Made by a program: the position numbers and the translations under genes. A stretch of DNA of 9,450 bases from Synechococcaceae bacterium WB4_1_0192 (GTDB taxonomy: Bacteria; Cyanobacteriota; Cyanobacteriia; PCC-6307; Cyanobiaceae): positions 1 to 9,450 of the forward strand of contig RFPK01000058.1 of assembly GCA_009926195.1 (NCBI GenBank), in the 5' to 3' direction. The stretch's first letter is position 1; the number at the start of each line of letters is the position of its first letter. This document shows positions 5,626 through 9,450 of the stretch, piece by piece. Below the pieces are notes generated by a model. The model did not search any database. It was given only the letters and a program-made list of their open reading frames with translations, and had not been told where the DNA came from.

Positions 5626-6954
5626 TCAGCTGAAGTGGAGGGAGGCGTGGCGCCGCAGGGGCCGGGCGAACAGTTCCGCCAGATCTGCCGCCTGATCGAT
5701 GCCGTGGATCGGACTGAACACCAGCTCGATCGACCACTTCGTGGCGATGCCGTCCGCCTCCAGCGGATTGGCCAGACCGAGGCCGCAGACCACCAGATCG
5801 GGGCGCGCCTGTCGCAGCCGCTGCAGCTGGTTCTCCACATGCTGGCCCTCGCTGAGCTGGGTGCCCGCCGGCAGCAGCGCCAGCTCCTCAGCCATCAGCT
5901 GGCGATCGAGATAGGGCGTGCCAACCTCCACCAGGTCCATGCCGCACTCACGGCTCAGGAAGCGGGCCAGGGGAATCTCCAGCTGCGAATCGGGCATCAG
6001 GAACAGCCGCCGGCCCGCCAGGGTCTGCCGGTGCGGGGCCAGGGCGCGTTGGCCTCGCTCCACCAATGGATCGAGGACCTCGGCCACTCCGGCCGGCGCC
6101 AGCCCGAAGGCCGCCGCCGCCGCCGCCATCCAGGCGCGGCTGCCCTCCACTCCGAAGGGATAGGGGGCGCGGATCAGCTCGGCGCCGCGGTCGATCAGGG
6201 CGCGGGCGGTGCCACTCAGGAAGGGCTGGGCCAGCAGCAGCCGAGTGCCGGGGCCGACCGCAGGCAGCTCCGTGGAGCGGCGCGGCGGCAGGCAGGCCAC
6301 CCGCTCGATCCCGAGCCGGTGGAACAGGCTGATCAAGCGGTCCTCGACGGCATCGGCCAGGGTGCCCACGATCAGCAGCTGGGCCTGCTCGCTGGCGGGC
6401 ATCAGCGGGATCAGGGCCTGCAGGGCGCCATCCTCCCCCTGGGTGAAGGTGGTTTCGATGCCGCTGCCGCTGTAGTTCAGCACCGTGACCCGGCCGCTGT
6501 GCTGGCGGTTGAGGCGCTCAGCGGCCTTGGCCAGATCGAGCTTGATCACTTCACTCGGGCAGCTGCCCACCAGAAACAGGGTGCGGATCTCGGGACGGCG
6601 CTCCAGCAGCTGGGCCACCAGCCGGTCGAGCTCCTCATTGGCATCGGCCAGGCCGGCCAGATCGCGCTCCCCCAGGATCGCCGTGCCGAATCGGGGTTCA
6701 GCGAAGATCATCACCCCGGCAGCGCTCTGGATCAGGTGGGCGCAGGTGCGCGATCCCACCACCAGGAAGAAGGCATCCGGCATGCGCCGGTGCAGCCACA
6801 CGATCGAGGTCAGACCGCAGAACACTTCGCGCTGGCCGCTTTCGCGCAGCACGGCAGGGCTATCGGCCTGGGCCGCAGCCTTGCCAGGGCCGCTGAGCGA
6901 GCCCGGGCCTGACGCTGTCGCTCTCGCTGCTGAATCGGTACTGCTGATGACCAT
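5626..6954 (-). CDS. chlN: dark-operative protochlorophyllide reductase subunit N (BchN-like)
   Basis: A 442-residue nitrogenase-component-like subunit that pairs with ChlB and holds the [4Fe-4S] cluster receiving electrons from ChlL. The three cluster Cys are visible: Cys46 (EVFCGLTSIVWLH), Cys71 (GSRTCAHLIQSAAGVMIF) and Cys132 (LVGSCPSEVIKLD). The 25/61 spacing equals that of Cys26, Cys51 and Cys112 in the R. sphaeroides protein. Other landmarks are SGSGIETTFTQGED and the C-terminal IATKWSIELVFSPIHGI. The wording is that of purple-bacterial BchN; canonical cyanobacterial ChlN reads [20 protein letters not shown] and TCGYFLQNAMGVMIF instead. The first ~30 residues are low-complexity Ser/Gly/Ala and about 20 longer than in BchN. 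ATG 6954 has a good AGGAG seven bases upstream. It is first of the chlNBL series. Confidence 0.96.
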   Translation of the reverse strand: MVISSTDSAARATASGPGSLSGPGKAAAQADSPAVLRESGQREVFCGLTSIVWLHRRMPDAFFLVVGSRTCAHLIQSAAGVMIFAEPRFGTAILGERDLAGLADANEELDRLVAQLLERRPEIRTLFLVGSCPSEVIKLDLAKAAERLNRQHSGRVTVLNYSGSGIETTFTQGEDGALQALIPLMPASEQAQLLIVGTLADAVEDRLISLFHRLGIERVACLPPRRSTELPAVGPGTRLLLAQPFLSGTARALIDRGAELIRAPYPFGVEGSRAWMAAAAAAFGLAPAGVAEVLDPLVERGQRALAPHRQTLAGRRLFLMPDSQLEIPLARFLSRECGMDLVEVGTPYLDRQLMAEELALLPAGTQLSEGQHVENQLQRLRQARPDLVVCGLGLANPLEADGIATKWSIELVFSPIHGIDQAADLAELFARPLRRHASLHFS

Positions 6955-6961
6955 TCCCGGA

Positions 6962-6966
6962 CTCCT
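6962..6966 (-). promoter_or_regulatory. Shine-Dalgarno of chlN
   Basis: AGGAG on the minus strand, seven bases before the ATG at 6954. It is the clearest ribosome binding site in the window and supports the long chlN start despite the low-complexity N-terminus. Most other genes here lack such a site. Confidence 0.6.
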
Positions 6967-7037
6967 GCCGAGAGCTGCACTCCTCGCTAGCGCGGCCAGG
7001 CAGCCGTGGCGACCATCAGCTCACAACGGTTCAACAA

Positions 7038-7059
7038 GCTGTGCGCAAATGCCCACAGC
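7038..7059 (-). terminator. hairpin after ktrA, probable end of ktrBA unit
   Basis: On the minus strand, GCTGTG and CACAGC form a 6-bp stem; beyond a G-G mismatch a further G-C and C-G can pair around an ATTT loop. It begins about five bases after the ktrA stop and is followed by TTGTTGA, a weak T-rich tail. It would separate ktrBA from chlN, whose start is some 80 bp further on. Confidence 0.45.
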
Positions 7060-7064
7060 CTGGA

Positions 7065-7784
7065 TCAGCTCCCGGGCAGTGAACGCAGCGCCTCGCCTGA
7101 ACCCATCACCACCAGCAGTTGCCCTTCGCTCAGCACATGCGAGGCAGGGGGATTCACATGCAGAGCCCCGGCCGGGCCAGCGGCCAGCACGCTGATGTTG
7201 TAGTGCTTGCGCAGATTCAGATCGCGCAGGGATTGGCCGATGAAGGCCGCAGGCACCTTGATTTCCTCGATCGAGTTGCGATCGTCCAGTCGCAGCTGTT
7301 CCAGCAGGTTCGGGCGCACCAGTTCCATGCCCAGCCGCTGGCCCATCATCTTCGAGGGGAAGACGACCCGGTCGGCGCCGACGCGCTGCAGCATCTTCAG
7401 GTGCAGGTCGCTGGTGGCGCGGGCGATCACCTGCTGGACGCGGGTTCCGGGCGCGTCCTTGCAGATCAGGGTGGCGGTGATGCTGGCCTCGATCGGTTCA
7501 CTGATCGCCACCACCACCGTGGCCAGATCGAGCACCCCGGCTGCCCGCAGTGCCTCTTCATCGGTGCAATCGACCACGCGGGCCTCGATCGCCGCATCAA
7601 TCTGCCGCAGTTCATCGATGGCGCGCTGGCTCTGATCAATCGCCAGCACGTCGGCGCCGGAGCGCAGCAGCTCCGCGCACACCGAGGAGCCGAACCGGCC
7701 GACACCGATCACCGCGAACCCCCCCTGCTGGGCTGAGGGCTCCGCGCCCCACTGCCACCACTGCGTCACCCCGGTCGTGTGCAT
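7065..7784 (-). CDS. ktrA: KtrA/TrkA-type potassium channel regulatory subunit (RCK domains)
   Basis: A cytosolic ring-forming subunit that binds nucleotides (NAD(H), ATP/ADP) and gates the KtrB potassium translocator. From ATG 7784 it is 239 residues. An RCK_N Rossmann domain (~21-140) has FAVIGVGRFGSSV with GxGxxG at Gly27, Gly29, Gly32, and the acidic Asp50 ending strand 2 (VLAIDQS). VVDCTDEEALRAAGV and ARATSDLHLKMLQRVGADRV are typical of the family. An RCK_C (TrkA-C) domain occupies ~160-239 with GQSLRDLNLRKHYNISVLA and LLVVMG. The start is uncertain: in-frame TTG 7811 and GTG 7793 also exist, the GTG having AGGA nine bases upstream; all precede the conserved part. It follows ktrB closely (6-33 bp depending on start), a clear operon. 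Confidence 0.93.
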   Translation of the reverse strand: MHTTGVTQWWQWGAEPSAQQGGFAVIGVGRFGSSVCAELLRSGADVLAIDQSQRAIDELRQIDAAIEARVVDCTDEEALRAAGVLDLATVVVAISEPIEASITATLICKDAPGTRVQQVIARATSDLHLKMLQRVGADRVVFPSKMMGQRLGMELVRPNLLEQLRLDDRNSIEEIKVPAAFIGQSLRDLNLRKHYNISVLAAGPAGALHVNPPASHVLSEGQLLVVMGSGEALRSLPGS

Positions 7785-7817
7785 CGTCAGCACCGTTCTA
7801 GGTCCTGGCAACGGCTC

Positions 7818-9227
7818 TCAGACGTACAGATCCTCGCTCGGGTAGCCAACCCGCTGCTGGGGGCGGTGGGCGTACAGGGCTGAGAGCAGCAGCAGGATGC
7901 CGATCCGGCCCACGAACATGCCCACCATCAGCACCAGCTGGCCCCAGCGGTTGAGGTTGGCGGTCACCCCCAGATCAAGCCCAACGGTGCCGAAGGCCGA
8001 GACGCAGGTGAACAGTTTCTCGAGGAAGCTGTAGGCCTGGCGGCCAGGCACACCGCCGGCCGTGGGGCCGATCCCCAGCAGCAGGGCCATCAGCACCACG
8101 AACAGCACGGAGGCCAGGGTCACCCCAACGGCGCGCAGCACGGTGCCATCGGGGATCCTGCGCCGGCGCAGCAGCACGTGATCGCGCCCCTCCAGGGTGG
8201 AGCGGGTGGCACCCATCAGGATCGCGAAGGTGGTGGTCTTGATGCCGCCGCCGGTGCCGCCGGGGCTGGCGCCGATGAACATCAGCACGATCATCAGCAG
8301 CAGGCCGGCATCGGTGATCGTGTCGGCCGACAGCGGAATCGTGTTGAAACCGGCGGTGCGGGTGGTGACCGACTGGAACAGGGTGATCTGCAGCTTCTGC
8401 CAGATGCTCAGCGCCCCCAGACCCTGGGCTTCGTAGCCGAAATGTTCGGTGATCAGCAGGCCGAGGCAGCCGACCACGATCAGCAGGATGGTGGTGCGCA
8501 GCACCAGACGGGTGTGCAGGCTCAGGCGTCGCAGCCGCCGCAGCCGCAGGCGATTGAGCCAGAGGTCGTTGGTGACGCGCCAGCCGATGCCGCCGATCAC
8601 GATCATCGTCGCGATCACGGCGTTCACCACGGTGTTGTCGCGGTAGGCCTCCAGGTTCTTGGCCCAGAGCCCGAAGCCGGCATTGTTGTAAGCACTGATC
8701 ACATGGAACATCGAGGCCCACAGCCGCTGCAGCGGGTTCTCGATGTCGGTGAAGCCGAAGCAGTAGAGCACCAGGGTGCCGGCTGCCATCACGCAGGTGG
8801 CGGTGAACAGGATGCTGTTGAAGGTGGGGCCGATGCCGCCCACGCCGAATTCATCGAGGGCGCGGCCCTTGTCGAGCCGCTGGCGCAGGCCGTTGCGCCC
8901 CTGCACGAAACCCTGCAGAAAGGTGGTGATCGCCATCAGGCCCAGGCCCCCGGTCACGATCAGTCCCGCCAGCACGATCTGGCCGAACAGAGTCAGGTCG
9001 CGGTCGACGACGATGATCGACAACCCGGTCACCGTGATCGCCGAGGTGACCGTGAACAGGGCCTGCCACAGGCCCACCTCCTCGGTGGAGCAGAACGGCG
9101 AGGCCAGCAGCAGCGTGCCGGCCACGATCACCAGCAGGCCGGTCACCACCGTGAACTGCGGCACGGTGAGCTGCTGGCGCCAGCGCAGCAGCGCCTGCAG
9201 TGGAGGGGGCGTTGCGGCGCTGCTCAT
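7818..9227 (-). CDS. ktrB: KtrB-type potassium translocating subunit
   Basis: A 469-residue inner-membrane protein of the Trk/Ktr/HKT superfamily, which takes up potassium (sodium-coupled in the cyanobacterial Ktr system) under control of KtrA. All four M1-P-M2 repeats and their selectivity-filter glycines are visible: SAITVTGLSI (Gly68), SAYNNAGFGL (Gly184), SVTTRTAGFNTI (Gly293) and SAFGTVGLDLG (about Gly416). The segment GASPGGTGGGIKTTTF after the third repeat is the flexible gating loop region of this family. The C-terminus ends shortly after the last helix. A short polar N-terminus precedes the first helix, with no signal peptide. ATG 9227 fits family length. It is first of the ktrB-ktrA pair and divergent from the DUF21 gene. 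KtrE, the third component known in Synechocystis, is not in this window. Confidence 0.95.
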   Translation of the reverse strand: MSSAATPPPLQALLRWRQQLTVPQFTVVTGLLVIVAGTLLLASPFCSTEEVGLWQALFTVTSAITVTGLSIIVVDRDLTLFGQIVLAGLIVTGGLGLMAITTFLQGFVQGRNGLRQRLDKGRALDEFGVGGIGPTFNSILFTATCVMAAGTLVLYCFGFTDIENPLQRLWASMFHVISAYNNAGFGLWAKNLEAYRDNTVVNAVIATMIVIGGIGWRVTNDLWLNRLRLRRLRRLSLHTRLVLRTTILLIVVGCLGLLITEHFGYEAQGLGALSIWQKLQITLFQSVTTRTAGFNTIPLSADTITDAGLLLMIVLMFIGASPGGTGGGIKTTTFAILMGATRSTLEGRDHVLLRRRRIPDGTVLRAVGVTLASVLFVVLMALLLGIGPTAGGVPGRQAYSFLEKLFTCVSAFGTVGLDLGVTANLNRWGQLVLMVGMFVGRIGILLLLSALYAHRPQQRVGYPSEDLYV

Positions 9228-9295
9228 CCAGGGGCGACGGGTCTTGGTTTCAAACCGTAGGTAAGGTCCGCACCAGGACGTCGTTTCGCCCCCGC
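9228..9295. promoter_or_regulatory. divergent intergenic region ktrB / DUF21 gene with short palindrome
   Basis: These 68 bp must serve both divergent genes. They contain an interrupted palindrome GGTTT-C-AAACC (9246-9256) and are AT-richer than the flanks. No clear -35/-10 pair or Shine-Dalgarno is visible for either gene. The palindrome could be an operator or chance. Confidence 0.35.
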
Positions 9296-9450
9296 ATGAA
9301 CCCGATCGTTGCGCTCATCGCCCTGGCGGCGGTGATCCTGGTGGGGTCAGCGGTGGCCACTGGGGTGGAGGCGGCTCTGCTCACGGTCAACCCGATTCAG
9401 GTCCACACCCTCACCCAGCAGCGGGTGCCGGGGGCACGGGCGCTCGAGCG
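9296..9450 (+). CDS. DUF21/CNNM (HlyC/CorC-type) membrane protein, N-terminal part (3' end outside window)
   Basis: ATG at 9296 opens a frame of 51 complete codons running off the window. The product starts MNPIVALIALAAVILVGSAV, a membrane helix, followed by ATGVEAALLTVNPIQVHTL and PGARALER. The helix followed by a small-residue/Glu-Ala-Ala motif and then S/T-V-N-P-x-x-V fits the first helix of the DUF21 (CNNM) transmembrane domain, where GxEAA(L/I)xS is typical. Full-length members add CBS-pair and CorC_HlyC domains and are linked to magnesium or cobalt efflux; the 'hemolysin' label is historical. Only the first helix is visible, so the domain content cannot be confirmed. It is divergent from ktrB with 68 bp between starts, and no Shine-Dalgarno is seen. 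Confidence 0.75.
   Translation, partial: MNPIVALIALAAVILVGSAVATGVEAALLTVNPIQVHTLTQQRVPGARALE

Noticed and set aside
5538..5840. A 101-codon upstream extension of the chlB frame into chlN
   Set aside because: It overlaps chlN out of frame and reads as Trp/Arg/Ser/Pro-rich nonsense; similarity to BchB begins at the ATG at 5537.
6106..6130. GCC-repeat-like tract in chlN
   Set aside because: It encodes a run of alanines in a variable helix; no copy-number or phase-variation signature.
5527..6912. A 461-codon open frame on the plus strand across chlN
   Set aside because: It is antisense to chlN, whose cluster Cys and family motifs are intact. Its Gln/Gly/His/Ala-rich composition is typical of the mirror frame of a GC-rich gene.
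8178..9260. A 360-codon plus-strand open frame across ktrB
   Set aside because: Antisense shadow; Gln/His/Asp-rich with no domain, while ktrB shows all four filter repeats.

Overview
The window looks like chromosomal DNA from a GC-rich unicellular alpha-cyanobacterium of the Cyanobium / Synechococcus type. The reasons are: a photosystem I subunit (psaM), a CRR6-like NDH-1 assembly factor, light-dependent protochlorophyllide reductase (por), all three subunits of the dark-operative enzyme (chlN, chlB, chlL), strongly GC-biased third codon positions and very few HIP1 octamers (one GCGATCGC seen, at 4576-4583). I saw no insertion sequence, tRNA, rRNA, CRISPR array or prophage gene.

Layout. Positions 1-417 (+) hold the 3' half of a TauE/SafE permease. 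It meets a CRR6-family gene (414-917, -) on a shared CTAG, so the two stop codons overlap. A short possible ORF (914-1063, -) links crr6 to psaM (1062-1166, +). Next on the plus strand come an unrecognised one-helix/coiled-coil protein (about 1311-1718) and por (1779-2801). On the minus strand, read from right to left, are ktrB (9227-7818), ktrA (7784-7065), chlN (6954-5626), chlB (5537-3930) and chlL (3728-2844). chlL converges on por with 42 bp between their stop codons. At the right edge a DUF21/CNNM-type membrane protein starts on the plus strand (9296 onward) and is cut by the window end.

How the genes work together. por and chlN-chlB-chlL encode two unrelated enzymes for the same step, protochlorophyllide to chlorophyllide: one needs light, the other is a nitrogenase-like, oxygen-sensitive complex that works in the dark. 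All catalytic and cluster-ligand residues I could locate are present, so both routes look functional. psaM and crr6 act in photosystem I and the NDH-1 complex. ktrB and ktrA form a two-gene potassium uptake unit with no evident tie to pigment synthesis.

The main observation is that ChlN, ChlB and ChlL all resemble purple-bacterial BchN, BchB and BchL, not the canonical cyanobacterial/plastid proteins, and that their order matches the purple bchN-bchB-(bchH)-bchL order with bchH missing. This points to horizontal acquisition of the dark-operative enzyme as a block. The comparison is from memory of family sequences, not from an alignment run here.
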